A DNA stretch of 64,000 nt, taken from assembly GCA_025041175.1 (NCBI GenBank), contig JAKCFJ010000001.1, positions 2,621,526 through 2,685,525 on the forward strand, in the 5' to 3' direction. Shown here one piece after another: positions 34,134 to 43,514 of this stretch. The position numbers and the translations under genes were made by a program. The notes below the pieces were generated by a model, which saw only the letters and a program-made list of their open reading frames with translations, was not told the DNA's origin and searched no databases. This DNA comes from Halobacteriales archaeon YIM A00010. GTDB lineage: Archaea; Halobacteriota; Halobacteria; Halobacteriales; Haloarculaceae. Within the stretch, counting starts at the first letter, position 1, and the number at the start of each line of letters is the position of its first letter.

Positions 34134-35474
34134 TCACTCGAAGAACGCTTTGTACGCTTCGAGGGTGTCCTCGATGTCTGCCTCGGTGTGAGCGTAGCTG
34201 ATGAACTGGCCTTCGAACTGGTTCGGAGTGAGGAAGACGCCCTGTTCTTTCATCGCGGGCCAGAACAGCCGTTCCCACCGGTCGGTCTCGCCGCGGCGCA
34301 CGTCCGCGCCGGTTTTCGGGCACTCCGAAAACCGGGGACACGTCCGGTCTTGCTCGCAGCCGTCCGTGCAGTCGCCGTCTTGGATCGCAGAATCGGCCCG
34401 CGTGAAGACGGTTTTGAACATGCTGTCGGTGCCGACGACCGTGTACTCCGGGGCGCGGTCGACGAGGATGTCCCGGATACCGCTGCGGATCTGCCGGCCG
34501 AGCGCGTTCACGTGGTCGTACACGTCGTTTTCGGCCACGAATTCGAGAGTCGCCAACCCCGCCGCCATCGTGACCGGATGGCCCGAAAACGTTCCGGACT
34601 GGAACACGTCGCCCGACGGCGTGAACTGCTCGATGATCTCGGTGCGCCCGCCGATCGCGCCGACCGGAAAGCCCCCGCCGACGATCTTGCCGAACGTCGT
34701 GATGTCCGGCAACACGCCGAGTTTCCCCTGTGCGCACTGGAGTCCCCCCACCCGAAAGCCGGTGATGATCTCGTCGAAAATGAGCAACGCCCCGGTGTCG
34801 TCACACAGCTCTCGCAGGGTTTGGTGGTAGTCCTCGAGCGGCGCGACGATGCCCGTGTTGCCGAGGATCGGCTCCGCGATGACGGCCGCCACGTCGTCGC
34901 CGTGTTCGGAGAGCACCGTTCGGAGTCGCTCCTCGTCGTTGAACGGAACCGGCAGCGTGTGCTGGGTGAACGACTCGGGGATCCCCGGCGTCGAGGGGGA
35001 CGGGTCGTCGGCGTCGCCCTCCACGAGCGTCGAGGCTTGTGCGCCGTGGTAGCCGCCCGAAATGACGACGATCTTCTCCCGTCCCGTGTAGCCCCGCGCC
35101 AGCCGGATCGCCGAAACGGTCGCCTCGGTGCCGCTGTTGACGAATCGAACCATCTCGACGCTCGGCACGTTCCGGGTGACGAACTCCGCCAGATCGACCC
35201 CGATCTCGGTCGGTGCGCCGTACATCGGTCCCTCGCTCGCGGTGGACTGAATCGCCGCTTGTACGGGTTCGGGCAGCGAGTGGCCGAGCAACAACGGTCC
35301 GTACCCCATCACGTAGTCGACGTACCGGTTTCCGTCCGCGTCAATGACGTGGGCACCGTCGCCGCGCTGGACGAAAAACGGGTGCGGCCGTACTGCGCGC
35401 ACCGAGGAGTTCACCCCGCCCGGAGTCACCGAGAGGGCGCGATCGTACAGCGTCCGCGAACGCTCGTGGTTCAT
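34134..35474 (-). CDS. hemL: Glutamate-1-semialdehyde 2,1-aminomutase
   Basis: 446 residues from the ATG at 35474 ([20 protein letters not shown]). It is a class III PLP aminotransferase: [44 protein letters not shown] and PLP lysine in [15 protein letters not shown]. Near the C-terminus is a Cys-rich insert ([19 protein letters not shown]) that I know from haloarchaeal HemL. It makes 5-aminolevulinate from glutamate-1-semialdehyde. It lies upstream of hemC-cobA-hemD and would head that transcript. An upstream start at 35624 adds an untypical leader. Confidence 0.92.
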   Translation of the reverse strand: MNHERSRTLYDRALSVTPGGVNSSVRAVRPHPFFVQRGDGAHVIDADGNRYVDYVMGYGPLLLGHSLPEPVQAAIQSTASEGPMYGAPTEIGVDLAEFVTRNVPSVEMVRFVNSGTEATVSAIRLARGYTGREKIVVISGGYHGAQASTLVEGDADDPSPSTPGIPESFTQHTLPVPFNDEERLRTVLSEHGDDVAAVIAEPILGNTGIVAPLEDYHQTLRELCDDTGALLIFDEIITGFRVGGLQCAQGKLGVLPDITTFGKIVGGGFPVGAIGGRTEIIEQFTPSGDVFQSGTFSGHPVTMAAGLATLEFVAENDVYDHVNALGRQIRSGIRDILVDRAPEYTVVGTDSMFKTVFTRADSAIQDGDCTDGCEQDRTCPRFSECPKTGADVRRGETDRWERLFWPAMKEQGVFLTPNQFEGQFISYAHTEADIEDTLEAYKAFFE

Positions 35475-35802
35475 AAACAGGCGTTCGCCCGGTCTCCCCA
35501 AAGGTGTTTCTGGATGGGTTCTCGCAGGGCGACAGCTGTGATACACCAATGTGCTCTCATCCGCAGGTTCGAGTGTGCGCATACCGAGCGGGTTCTCCTC
35601 AGCAGATGCCTGAATGAACCTCATGAGCTGCTTCGGAAATCGATCATGCCACCCACGACCGAGGGGAGTTCACCCTAGGAGGGTGTCGTGAACTGCTCCG
35701 AAGTCAGGTGGTTCGAGACGCTTCTAGTCGTGAGTCAGGTGGTACGTAGATCGTGTCAACCAGCCGGGTCACTTTTGGTAGTTGCGGACCCACCAATCGG
35801 GT
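35475..35802. other. Intergenic region with a stem-loop
   Basis: 328 bp between divergent hemL and a methyltransferase gene. An inverted repeat at about 35668-35696 (GAGTTCAC ... GTGAACT) with a smaller inner pair CACCCT/AGGGTG could be a terminator-like or regulatory stem. CACTTTTGGTA near 35768 may be a promoter element for the methyltransferase. No gene is seen. Confidence 0.4.
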
Positions 35803-36417
35803 ATGAAATCCGACGAGCGCGAACGTGTGTACGGCCAAGAGGAGTACTACTGGGGGACCGAACCGAACGATCTGGCCGAACAAACCCTCGAACGTGCTCC
35901 CGAGGTGGACGATAGGGTGACGATCGTCGATATCGGAGCTGGCGAAGGCCGGGATGCGGTGTTTTTCGCCGAACAAGGGTGGGACGTGTACGCACTCGAT
36001 GCGTCCTCGAACGGATTGATGAAGGCAGAACGGCTCGCTGACCGCCGGGACGTGACGCTCACAACGCTCCAAGCAGATGCAAACGACAGCACGCTTCCCG
36101 AGCCGGTCGATGTCGTCTACTCCGCTGGGACGATTCAGTACATTCGTCCAGAGAACCGCCGCCACCAGTTTGCCCATTTCAAAGACGTGACCGCTCCGAA
36201 CGGGATTCACGTGATGTTCGCGTTCGTGGACCATCCCGATGTTCCGATGCCACCAGACTGGACGGCCAACGAGTACTTCTACGAACAAGGCGAACTAGAG
36301 GCGTTCTACGACGACTGGGAGACGGTTCAGCTACAGGAACTCATCTTGGACGACGAGTCGGGTGGCGAATCCCACCAGCACGCTGCGGAGGTACTCTTCG
36401 CACGGAATGCCACATGA
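35803..36417 (+). CDS. SAM-dependent methyltransferase (TehB-like)
   Basis: 204 residues from the ATG at 35803 (MKSDERERVYGQEEYYWG). Class I methyltransferase motifs: IVDIGAGEGRDAVFFAEQGW (motif I), VYALDASSNGLMKAERLA (motif II) and VVYSAGTIQYIRPEN. The arrangement resembles TehB/tellurite-resistance methyltransferases, but the substrate is unknown. It is divergent from hemL with no operon partner. Confidence 0.8.
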   Translation: MKSDERERVYGQEEYYWGTEPNDLAEQTLERAPEVDDRVTIVDIGAGEGRDAVFFAEQGWDVYALDASSNGLMKAERLADRRDVTLTTLQADANDSTLPEPVDVVYSAGTIQYIRPENRRHQFAHFKDVTAPNGIHVMFAFVDHPDVPMPPDWTANEYFYEQGELEAFYDDWETVQLQELILDDESGGESHQHAAEVLFARNAT

Positions 36418-36530
36418 GGCGCGTCCTCCACTCATCCCGATCACCTCGTATAGGGAAAATACGCGCGATAGACTAACAAACTATCTGTCTCTCTATGACA
36501 AATACAATAATATAGTAATATCGAGTTTGT

Positions 36531-37511
36531 TCAGAGCTGGTCAGCGATCGCTTCGGCGAAGTACGTGAGGATCAGGTCCGCGCCGGCGCGTTTGATCGAG
36601 AGCAGCGACTCGTGTGCGACCGCGTCGAGATCGAGCCAGCCCTTCTCGGCGGCCGCATGAAGCATGGCGTACTCGCCGCTGACGTTGTAGGCCGCAACGG
36701 GCTGATCGAAGTTCTCGCGCACCGCGCTGATGATGTCGAGATACGCCAGCGCGGGTTTGACCATTAGCACGTCCGCCCCTTGCTCGACGTCGAGGGCGAC
36801 CTCCGCCATCGCCTCGCGGGCGTTGGCCGGATCCATCTGGTAATGCCGGCGGTCGCCGAAGGCGGGCGCACCGTCGGCGGCGTCCCGAAACGGGCCGTAG
36901 AACGCACTCTCGTATTTCGCGGCGTAGCTCATGATCGCCACCGATTCGAACCCCGCCGCATCGAGCGCCCCGCGGATCGCGCCCACCATGCCGTCGGTCA
37001 TGCTGCTGGGTGCGACCATCTGCGCGCCCGCCTCGGCGTGAGAGACCGCGATCCGTGCGAGACGGTCGAGCGTCGCGTCGTTGTCCACCGTCAGCTCCGG
37101 GGATTCGCGGGCGTTATCTTCGAGGATGCCACAGTGGCCGTGGTCGGTGTACTCACACATGCACACGTCGGTAATCACGGTGGCGTCGGTTTCGCGGGTG
37201 ATGTCCCGGATGGCACACTGGACTACGCCGTCCTCGGCCCACGCGCGCGATCCGGTGGCGTCCTTCGATTCGGGGATGCCAAAGAGAACGACCGTCTCGA
37301 TACCGGTGTCGAGCACCTCCTCGACGCGGTCGACCGCCGACGCGACCGGAACGCGGTCGTGGCCGGGCATCGAGGCGATCGGAACGCGCTCGTCGGTCGT
37401 CGCGTCGACGAACACGGGCGCGATGAGATCACTCGGGGAAAGAGAGGTTTCGCTGACGATCTCTCGAACCCCGTCCCTTCGGAGACGACGGGGGCGACGG
37501 GTTGGGTCCAT
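36531..37511 (-). CDS. hemB: Delta-aminolevulinic acid dehydratase (porphobilinogen synthase)
   Basis: 326 residues from the ATG at 37511 ([20 protein letters not shown]). The zinc-site cysteines are in [15 protein letters not shown]. The two active-site lysines are in [18 protein letters not shown] and [12 protein letters not shown]. It condenses two aminolevulinates to porphobilinogen, the step between HemL and HemC. It is on the same strand as the hemL block but separated from it by a plus-strand methyltransferase gene, so it is transcribed on its own. Confidence 0.93.
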   Translation of the reverse strand: MDPTRRPRRLRRDGVREIVSETSLSPSDLIAPVFVDATTDERVPIASMPGHDRVPVASAVDRVEEVLDTGIETVVLFGIPESKDATGSRAWAEDGVVQCAIRDITRETDATVITDVCMCEYTDHGHCGILEDNARESPELTVDNDATLDRLARIAVSHAEAGAQMVAPSSMTDGMVGAIRGALDAAGFESVAIMSYAAKYESAFYGPFRDAADGAPAFGDRRHYQMDPANAREAMAEVALDVEQGADVLMVKPALAYLDIISAVRENFDQPVAAYNVSGEYAMLHAAAEKGWLDLDAVAHESLLSIKRAGADLILTYFAEAIADQL

Positions 37512-37617
37512 ACTGGAGCTTTTCGATCCACCACAAAGCCACTGTCGGCTTCGAACGCGCGTGTCGCCCATTCTGTGTCAGTTGTTCTCCAGCGCTTGGT
37601 GGCTTCGATAGTGCGTG

Positions 37618-37729
37618 TATACACCCGGACACGGATAGATCAACACGCAGGTGACCGCATCCCGGACAACAGGATTGTTCCTAGTCAATAAGGTGACATA
37701 TCGGCACATGAATCGTGTCCGGGTGTATA
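37618..37729. mobile_element. MITE-like element (family 3)
   Basis: 112 bp bounded by perfect 16-bp inverted repeats TATACACCCGGACACG (37618-37633 and 37714-37729). There is no coding content. It is the only copy in the window. It lies in the 405-bp gap between hemB and the CPBP gene, which also contains the 49-bp direct repeat and no other gene. Confidence 0.65.
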
Positions 37730-37802
37730 GTAGGCCGTGTCGACAGTCAGACAGCGCTTGGCGCTTGGCTGACTGCCGTTCCACGTCTCGTGAAAGCGGC
37801 CG

Positions 37803-37851
37803 ATCCGCATGGTGTAGGTCTGATACACTTTTTCGACGATACTCCGCTCAG
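37803..37851. repeat. 49-bp direct repeat, left copy
   Basis: ATCCGCATGGTGTAGGTCTG onward is the same as 38973-39021 with one mismatch. The two copies are 1170 bp apart and bracket the CPBP gene. Confidence 0.9.
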
Positions 37852-37916
37852 CGTGTTGATGGACCGGCAATGGAAAAAGCTATCCTCTAGCCGATAGAAC
37901 CGAATCGGAGAAGATC

Positions 37917-38801
37917 ATGATATCCGACACGAACGGCGGTCGTGGGAAAGAGGGGACGGAACGCCGGTGGAGCTTGTTCTGGCGGGTAGCCGTCGTGTTC
38001 GTCGCCACGGTGCTGTTATGGCGGTTGGTCGTGGAAGGAACCGGCCCGTTTTTCGGACCGGCTCACTCGGACCGCGTCGGCCACGCTGTACGGGCGGTCG
38101 CCGTTTCGATGGGAGCCGTTCCCCTGATCGTCCTGGCTCGCCGGTCCCTGGACCGGCGACCGTGGGCGGGGCTTCGGCTCACTCCGTTGCGGTCGGGGTG
38201 GAAACCGGCGTTGTTCGGGACGGCGTTCTGGGTGGTGGCGGCCGGTTGCGGTCTTGCGGTGACCGTCGGCTTCGGCTGGGTGCACATCGACTTCCGAGCG
38301 CCGAGCGCTGAAACCGTCCATCTCGCCCTGTACCTACCGCTGTTGGTGTTCCTCTACGAGGCGCTCCCGGAGGAACTCATCTTTCGTGGGTACTTCTACC
38401 GCAATCTCGCCGCCCGATACACGCGCTGGTCTGCGGTCGTACTACAGGCGGTGCTGTTCACCCTCTTTGGCGTCGCTGTCGGCGCGGCGGGCTCCGTCGA
38501 CCGGATCGTACTCTTTTTCACGTTCAGCATCGTTCTCGGCGTGTTGCGGGTGGTCACGGACAGCCTCTGGGCGAGCATCGGTTTCCACCTCGTTTTCCAG
38601 TGGGTGGCCCAGTTCTCCGCAGCGGCCACACGCGCCGACGTGTTGCGGATAGCGGGCCAGCCCACCTTCGAATTTGTCATGTTTTTTGTATTCCCGATCG
38701 TGATCGGGTGCGTCGTGCTCGTGGGAGCCTCGCTCATTCGCGGGCGTATCGATTGGCGAAAGCCGGATCCCGACCGTCCGGGCACGGCTTCGACTCGGTG
38801 A
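37917..38801 (+). CDS. CPBP family intramembrane metalloprotease
   Basis: 294 residues with about eight hydrophobic segments. The family's catalytic motifs are visible: EALPEELIFRGYFYRNL (E-E-x3-R type) and IGFHLVFQW (F-x3-H). CPBP proteins are membrane proteases related to CaaX prenyl endopeptidases; in haloarchaea their substrates are unknown, with proposed roles in processing surface proteins or bacteriocin-type immunity. The gene is bracketed by 49-bp direct repeats, hinting at duplication or past mobility of the segment. Confidence 0.85.
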   Translation: MISDTNGGRGKEGTERRWSLFWRVAVVFVATVLLWRLVVEGTGPFFGPAHSDRVGHAVRAVAVSMGAVPLIVLARRSLDRRPWAGLRLTPLRSGWKPALFGTAFWVVAAGCGLAVTVGFGWVHIDFRAPSAETVHLALYLPLLVFLYEALPEELIFRGYFYRNLAARYTRWSAVVLQAVLFTLFGVAVGAAGSVDRIVLFFTFSIVLGVLRVVTDSLWASIGFHLVFQWVAQFSAAATRADVLRIAGQPTFEFVMFFVFPIVIGCVVLVGASLIRGRIDWRKPDPDRPGTASTR

Positions 38802-39238
38802 CGGATTACGGGCAGCACCGCCATTCGTCTTTGCGGACGGGGATGATCCAAAGATCATCGAAAACAGTTGTACGACCGCGATGGAGGCGACAGACGGCTC
38901 TCGACCCTCCCGAGGCCCCCCGATTCGACGCTGATGGTCACAAGAAACGTAGCGGATTCCCAGTGTATGCGAATCCGCTTGGTGTAGGTCTGATACACTT
39001 TTTCGACGATACTCCGCTCAGAGTAGTCAAGGTGGCTGGTACGATCCGTCTTGGCTAACGCTGTCAGAGAGCCATCCCGTCAACGAGGAACTCCGCTTAG
39101 TTCAACCTCAATCTATCAGTGCCTCGATTCCGGTCCTATCAGGACAGATCACATCTGTGTATCTACCGTACGGCTCTGTGAGAGAGTCAGCAACTCCGGC
39201 GAACAGAGCCACAGCCACACCACGCCGCCGTCGGGCGT
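38802..39238. other. Intergenic region with right direct repeat
   Basis: 437 bp, GC-mixed. It contains the right copy of the 49-bp repeat (38973-39021). Short open frames here show no convincing protein pattern. Confidence 0.5.
38973..39021. repeat. 49-bp direct repeat, right copy
   Basis: Matches 37803-37851 with one mismatch. In one frame both read GVGLIHFFDDTPL, so they may derive from a fragment of a duplicated gene. Confidence 0.9.
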
Positions 39239-40276
39239 TCAACGCGGCCAGAAGCCGGAAAGCCGGTTCGAGAGCAGTCGGTCCGTCCACGCCGCGGCTT
39301 GCATCAGGTGTGTCTGGCGCGTTATCACGTGGTACTGTTTTGGTGTGGGGTTGAACTTCGATTTGTACCGACAGAGACGGGGGTTGTTGGCCCCGACGAG
39401 ATCGTACCGGGTGATGTCTCGTTCTTTCGCGTCGCGCATGATCCGCCAATCCAGCAGATCGTTGGCCGGGAGTGAGCCGTCGGTTTTTGCCCCACCCTGC
39501 CACCGGTAGACGGTCGAGCCGTGTTCGAGCGTGATCATGCCTCCGACGACTTCGTCCGCCGCTCGAACAGTGTACACCCGCATCATCCCATCGGGCAGCC
39601 GTTCGTACAGCTCCTCGACGAACCGGGGTGTGAGCGGGTAGGATTCGTCCTGTTCCGTGTGCCGGGTCTGGATCCCATCGATGATCGGTTCGATGCCCGC
39701 CACACCGGCCTGTCGTATCGGTGGGCGATCGCTGTCGCCCACAGCGCTCTCGCGGATCGTGCTCCGTGCGTCACGGCTGAAGTCCAGTAGGATCTCCTCT
39801 TCGTCGGGGCTGAGATCCACGACATACGTGTAGGCGGGAGAGACATCGTACCCGCGCCAGATGAACGGCCGGAGATCCCTGTACCGAACCACAGTTCGGA
39901 TGTCGACGTAATCCGGATCCGTCTCCCGGTCGATCCAATCGAGACACGTCTCCACGAACCGCCGGTGGCGACGCTCCTTTTTCCTCTGTTTGAGCTTCCC
40001 GAAGTTGAGAAACGCGGGACCGAGGGTGAACACCGCGAGTTCCGGCGGAGAAACCACCAGCCGAAACGGGCCTTCCGTCCGCTCGAACACCGGCAGAATG
40101 CCGATCGGTTCGTCCCCCGTAAAGCCCACGAGCGTGTGACACTCGGCGGCCGTCTCCTGGGCGAGGAGATCGAGAGCACCGTACCGGTGAAACGGCGTCG
40201 TTATCGGGGATCGATCCACATACTGGTTCCACTCGTCGGCGTGATCGTCACCGAACACCTCGATATCTACGCTCAT
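39239..40276 (-). CDS. FemAB/GNAT-like acyltransferase
   Basis: 345 residues with the double-GNAT (FemAB/FemX) fold: VGFTGDEPIGILPVFE in the first half, YTYVVDLSPDEEEILLDFSR in the middle, then RVYTVRAADEVVGGMITLEH and YRWQGGAKTDGSLPANDLLD in the second, with the characteristic C-terminal YDLVGANNPRLCRYKSKFNP. In bacteria such enzymes transfer aminoacyl groups to the cell wall; archaeal members sit in surface-polysaccharide clusters. The start overlaps the stop of the phosphatase-superfamily gene by 4 bp (40273-40276), so the pair is coupled. Confidence 0.8.
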   Translation of the reverse strand: MSVDIEVFGDDHADEWNQYVDRSPITTPFHRYGALDLLAQETAAECHTLVGFTGDEPIGILPVFERTEGPFRLVVSPPELAVFTLGPAFLNFGKLKQRKKERRHRRFVETCLDWIDRETDPDYVDIRTVVRYRDLRPFIWRGYDVSPAYTYVVDLSPDEEEILLDFSRDARSTIRESAVGDSDRPPIRQAGVAGIEPIIDGIQTRHTEQDESYPLTPRFVEELYERLPDGMMRVYTVRAADEVVGGMITLEHGSTVYRWQGGAKTDGSLPANDLLDWRIMRDAKERDITRYDLVGANNPRLCRYKSKFNPTPKQYHVITRQTHLMQAAAWTDRLLSNRLSGFWPR

Positions 40277-41865
40277 TGGTCCAAATACCCCGTATCCGAG
40301 AGTCTCTCTGTGACGTGTGAGTCATCGGTTGTCTCTCGATCGGTCGATTCGTACGCCGGATACGTCCGCTCGCCGACAGCATCGATGATCGGGAGAACGG
40401 CTCCGTCCATCCGGTCGCTTTTCTCGATGCCGAGCGCCCCGAGCACCGTCGGCGCGACATCGAAGACGTGGGGAGCGACCGTGGTGGCGGAAACCCGGTT
40501 GCCGGCCGCGACGAAAATCCCCTCACGCTTGTGGTTCCACGGCTGTCCCGGCGGTCCGAACGAGGAATCGAGGAGGTCTGCCGTGAGGAACTGGTCGAAC
40601 GCAGCCGGGACAGTGACGATATCGACGGCGTGCTCCGTGTATGGTCCCTCGAAATACGCCTCGCGCCTCGTGACGTCCTCGAATACGGGATTGCCGTCGG
40701 GCGTGGTTACGGAGGAAAGCAGTTCGATGAGCTCCGTCCGGACCGCCTCGTACTCCTCGGGAGACACGACGCCGTCGGGCTCGCGCCCAGCGAGATTGAT
40801 CCGAACCCCAAGTTCGATTCGCGCGCGCATGTAGGCCGTCGACGCTTGAAAATCGATCTGGCGCTGGCCCGCCCGTATCAGCCGCCGAGGAACGAGTCCA
40901 GCAACGGCCTCCTCCAATCCGACGCGATCGAGGAGCGCGCCGATCCGGTTCGTCGTGAGTCCGAGGTGTGCGGCCGCGTCGATCGCGCGCTCGATCCAGC
41001 CGCGTCCGTCCGTTTCCCCGTTACTGCCGGCCCGCAGTCGGTTATCGCGGATGGGTGCCCACGACGGCATCCCGCGCCCACCCTCCGTCGCCGTGAGGTA
41101 GCCGTGTGATTCGAGGAAGCTGTTCACGCGAAACCCGTACCCGCCGTACTCGCCGATGCCGTGGTCACTCACGACGAACACCGTTCCCGGATCGACTGTC
41201 GCCAGCGTTTCGCCGATCTCCCGGTCGACGGCCTCGTAGATCGAACGAACCAGCTCCATCTCGCCCGGCTGCTCGTGAAAGACGGTGTCGGTCTGCTGGA
41301 ACTGCACGAAGCCAAAGGCCGGATCGTACTGCTCACACAGATACCGGAACGCCTCTCCGCGCATCCGGACCGGATCGAGACACGACGCCACCTCTCCGGT
41401 CTCCGTGGGCTCGGGGTAGACGCGGTACTCCCCGATGGCGGACGTTACGTCCGCCAACACGCCGGACGGATGACAGTCTGGTGCTTCCGGAGCCGTATAT
41501 CCGGGGATGAGCGCGCCGTCGAACGCGCGTGGTGGGTGTGTTACCGGGACGTTCACGACGACGCTCGTGAGACCACACAGATCGAGCAGCTCCCAGAGCG
41601 CGTGTTCACGGACGTGGGTCGCGTTGACGACGCCCCAGTCGTACCCCTCGTAGGAAAGGAAGCTGAACACGCCGTGTTTGCCGGGGTTGACACCGGTGTA
41701 GATCGAGGGCCACATGCTCGGTGTCCACGGCGGCACGTGGGACTGGAGTGCTCCCGATACCCCGTCCTCGAACAGCCGACGGAGCGTCGGGAGCCGACCC
41801 TCCTCGAACAACGGGTCCAACACACCGGCACACGCGGCGTCGATGCCGACGAGAAGTACCCGCAT
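40273..41865 (-). CDS. Alkaline phosphatase superfamily protein (type I phosphodiesterase-like)
   Basis: 530 residues from the ATG at 41865 (MRVLLVGIDAACAGVLDPLF). The first metal Asp lies in VGIDAA and the nucleophile in PPWTPSMWPSIYTGVNPGKH (Thr/Ser). The second metal group is in VFVVSDHGIGEYGGYGFRVN. It resembles nucleotide-phosphodiesterase/phosphoglycerol-transferase enzymes that decorate or trim glycans and lipids. It is coupled to the FemAB-like gene, which suggests both modify the same surface polymer. A longer frame upstream (to 41958) has an untypical start. Confidence 0.85.
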   Translation of the reverse strand: MRVLLVGIDAACAGVLDPLFEEGRLPTLRRLFEDGVSGALQSHVPPWTPSMWPSIYTGVNPGKHGVFSFLSYEGYDWGVVNATHVREHALWELLDLCGLTSVVVNVPVTHPPRAFDGALIPGYTAPEAPDCHPSGVLADVTSAIGEYRVYPEPTETGEVASCLDPVRMRGEAFRYLCEQYDPAFGFVQFQQTDTVFHEQPGEMELVRSIYEAVDREIGETLATVDPGTVFVVSDHGIGEYGGYGFRVNSFLESHGYLTATEGGRGMPSWAPIRDNRLRAGSNGETDGRGWIERAIDAAAHLGLTTNRIGALLDRVGLEEAVAGLVPRRLIRAGQRQIDFQASTAYMRARIELGVRINLAGREPDGVVSPEEYEAVRTELIELLSSVTTPDGNPVFEDVTRREAYFEGPYTEHAVDIVTVPAAFDQFLTADLLDSSFGPPGQPWNHKREGIFVAAGNRVSATTVAPHVFDVAPTVLGALGIEKSDRMDGAVLPIIDAVGERTYPAYESTDRETTDDSHVTERLSDTGYLDQ

Positions 41866-42133
41866 TAGCGCCCCGATCGTGTCCGTGTCCCGATGTGTCC
41901 GATCGGTAGCCCCTCGACGACAGGCTCCCCACAAACCGGACCACATTGTCGGTGCCAACGAGCGCTGTTCACGAAAGCGACCATGTTACACCGTACGTTC
42001 TGCGCATTCTTTTCGCTACTGTCTCCACAACACCAATTATCAAATCAATCCGAAAAATACGAACAGGAGGAGTGTATAGATGGTTGTCCCTTCCGTCGGG
42101 TGGGGTCGTAAACACCGATGGGAAGAAAAACAG

Positions 42134-42814
42134 TCACGGAGCCACGCCGACGGTGAGCAGCGTTCCGTACTCGCGGTAGCGTTCGATCATCTCTTGGCGG
42201 GTATCCCACTCTTCGGTCGGGAACTCGCGTTCGGGCGGGATCTCGATCTCCCTGTTCGGGATGGCGTCCTGTTCTGCGACGTGAAGGCCCGCGGATCGGA
42301 ACGCCTCGCGGTACTGTTCGCGCGACCACCGGGTCATCGCCACGCTGATGAACTCCTGCCACTGGTGGGAGTGAACGTTCTCCTCGTAGAAGTTCACGGC
42401 GCAGTAGAAGGTGCCACCGGGCCGGAGGATGCGCCGGACCTCCGAGAGCGTGCCGTGTGGATCGTCGGCGTAGTAGAACGCTTCCATCGACCAGACGTGG
42501 TCGATGCTGTCGTCGGCAAAGGGGAGGGCGTCGAAATCGCCACCCACGTAGCCGATCGCCGGATCGTCGGTGTACGAACGGGCGTTACCCACCATCTCGG
42601 GCGAGCCATCGAGACCGTACGCGCGTGCGGCCCCTCCCGTTTCGCGGAGGGCGCGCCCGGCGTAGCCGCTCCCACAGCCGAGATCGAGCACCACGTCGCC
42701 GGACTCGATCGGTATCCGCGCCAGGGCGTGTTTTGCGGTGTGCCAGTGGCGCTCTTCCATCCCCTTGTCGCGGCCGTCCGCTGCCCATGCGTTGAACTCC
42801 TCTCGTACACCCAT
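42134..42814 (-). CDS. Class I SAM-dependent methyltransferase (UbiE/Methyltransf_11 type)
   Basis: 226 residues from the ATG at 42814 (MGVREEFNAWAADGRDKGME). Motif I is VVLDLGCGSGYAGRALRETG, motif II AYGLDGSPEMVGNARSY, then FDALPFADDSIDHVWSMEAF and LRRILRPGG-like EVRRILRPGGTFYCAVNFYE. The C-terminus is Pro/Glu-rich (REIEIPPEREFPTEEWDT). The substrate is unknown; a small molecule such as a quinone precursor is typical. It is divergent from the DUF2391 gene 73 bp away. Confidence 0.85.
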   Translation of the reverse strand: MGVREEFNAWAADGRDKGMEERHWHTAKHALARIPIESGDVVLDLGCGSGYAGRALRETGGAARAYGLDGSPEMVGNARSYTDDPAIGYVGGDFDALPFADDSIDHVWSMEAFYYADDPHGTLSEVRRILRPGGTFYCAVNFYEENVHSHQWQEFISVAMTRWSREQYREAFRSAGLHVAEQDAIPNREIEIPPEREFPTEEWDTRQEMIERYREYGTLLTVGVAP

Positions 42815-42856
42815 GTCACTGATTCGAACGCTGTGGACAAAACTCGTTCGGCACAG

Positions 42857-42864
42857 CTTATTTT
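42857..42864 (+). promoter_or_regulatory. TATA-like box of the DUF2391 gene
   Basis: CTTATTTT centred about 28 bp before the ATG at 42888. Confidence 0.4.
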
Positions 42865-42887
42865 GTCGATACGCGCGATGGATGGCT

Positions 42888-43310
42888 ATGATGCGTGCCC
42901 CTCGGTTCAAGGCCGCCGACACGGCCCAGCAGACGATCGGCGGTTTTCTTCTGGCCGGTCCGTTCGTCGTCACCGAAGAGGTGTGGCTGCTCGCTCACGG
43001 GATGAACTGGCTGCAAGGACTCCTCACCGCGGGAATCGTCTTTTCGATCGGGTATATGGCGCTGTATCGGGCGGACGACGAGCGCGATCCCCAACGGGAG
43101 TCGGACATCGGCGGCGTTCCACTCCGGTTCGTCTCGCTCATGGTCGTTTCGTTCGGGTCGGTGCTGTTGCTCGCGCTCCTCTTCGACGCTCCCGAAGTGT
43201 TTCTCTCCAACATCCCGCCCGAACAGCGCGTGCCTACCACGGTGAAGGCTCTCTGCCTCGGTTCGGTGTTCAGCGTCGTCGGCGCGGCTACCGCGGATAC
43301 GGTGTTCTGA
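42888..43310 (+). CDS. DUF2391 integral membrane protein
   Basis: 140 residues with four transmembrane segments; FKAADTAQQTIGGFLLAGPF and VTEEVWLLAHGMNWLQGLLT are typical of DUF2391 (TIGR02587-like) proteins. The function is unknown. Starts at 42882 and 42891 are also possible; 42888 fits the TATA spacing. The stop codon TGA lies within the left end of MITE 1A (43308), so the insertion sits exactly at the 3' end of the gene. Confidence 0.8.
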   Translation: MMRAPRFKAADTAQQTIGGFLLAGPFVVTEEVWLLAHGMNWLQGLLTAGIVFSIGYMALYRADDERDPQRESDIGGVPLRFVSLMVVSFGSVLLLALLFDAPEVFLSNIPPEQRVPTTVKALCLGSVFSVVGAATADTVF

Positions 43311-43408
43311 TACTGTCGGACCTACGGACGGATCGAGACGGACTATTCAGCTGCTGTCTGGCGATTCATCACCAGCCGATACGCAATCACCTCTGTCCGA
43401 CAGTATGA
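43308..43408. mobile_element. MITE family 1, copy A
   Basis: 101 bp with ends TGATACTGTCGGAC and GTCCGACAGTATGA (13 of 14 match as inverted repeats; TA dinucleotides inside the ends suit an IS630/mariner-type target). The interior closely matches copy D at 63403 (both contain TTCAGCTGCTGTCTGGCGAT). Confidence 0.85.
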
Positions 43409-43482
43409 GACGGTTCGGGTGTCGTTCACGAGCGTGGCAATCCCACTCGAACCCCTTCGTTTCGACTGGAACCCACTCGGTC

Positions 43483-43490
43483 CATTTAAC
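43483..43490 (+). promoter_or_regulatory. TATA box of pyrE
   Basis: CATTTAAC centred 28 bp before the ATG at 43515; decides this start over upstream GTG 43419. Confidence 0.55.
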
Positions 43491-43514
43491 ACGACACCGT
43501 TCTCATCACACGGT

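Noticed and set aside
33315-35678. A 787-codon plus-strand frame opposite hemC and hemL
   Set aside because: Antisense shadow of hemL/hemC; its length only reflects GC-rich codon bias and contains no conserved motif.
43308-43408. MITE 1A as a rho-independent-like terminator of the DUF2391 gene
   Set aside because: The same element occurs at unrelated places and carries transposon-like ends, so mobility explains it better; a terminator role could be secondary.
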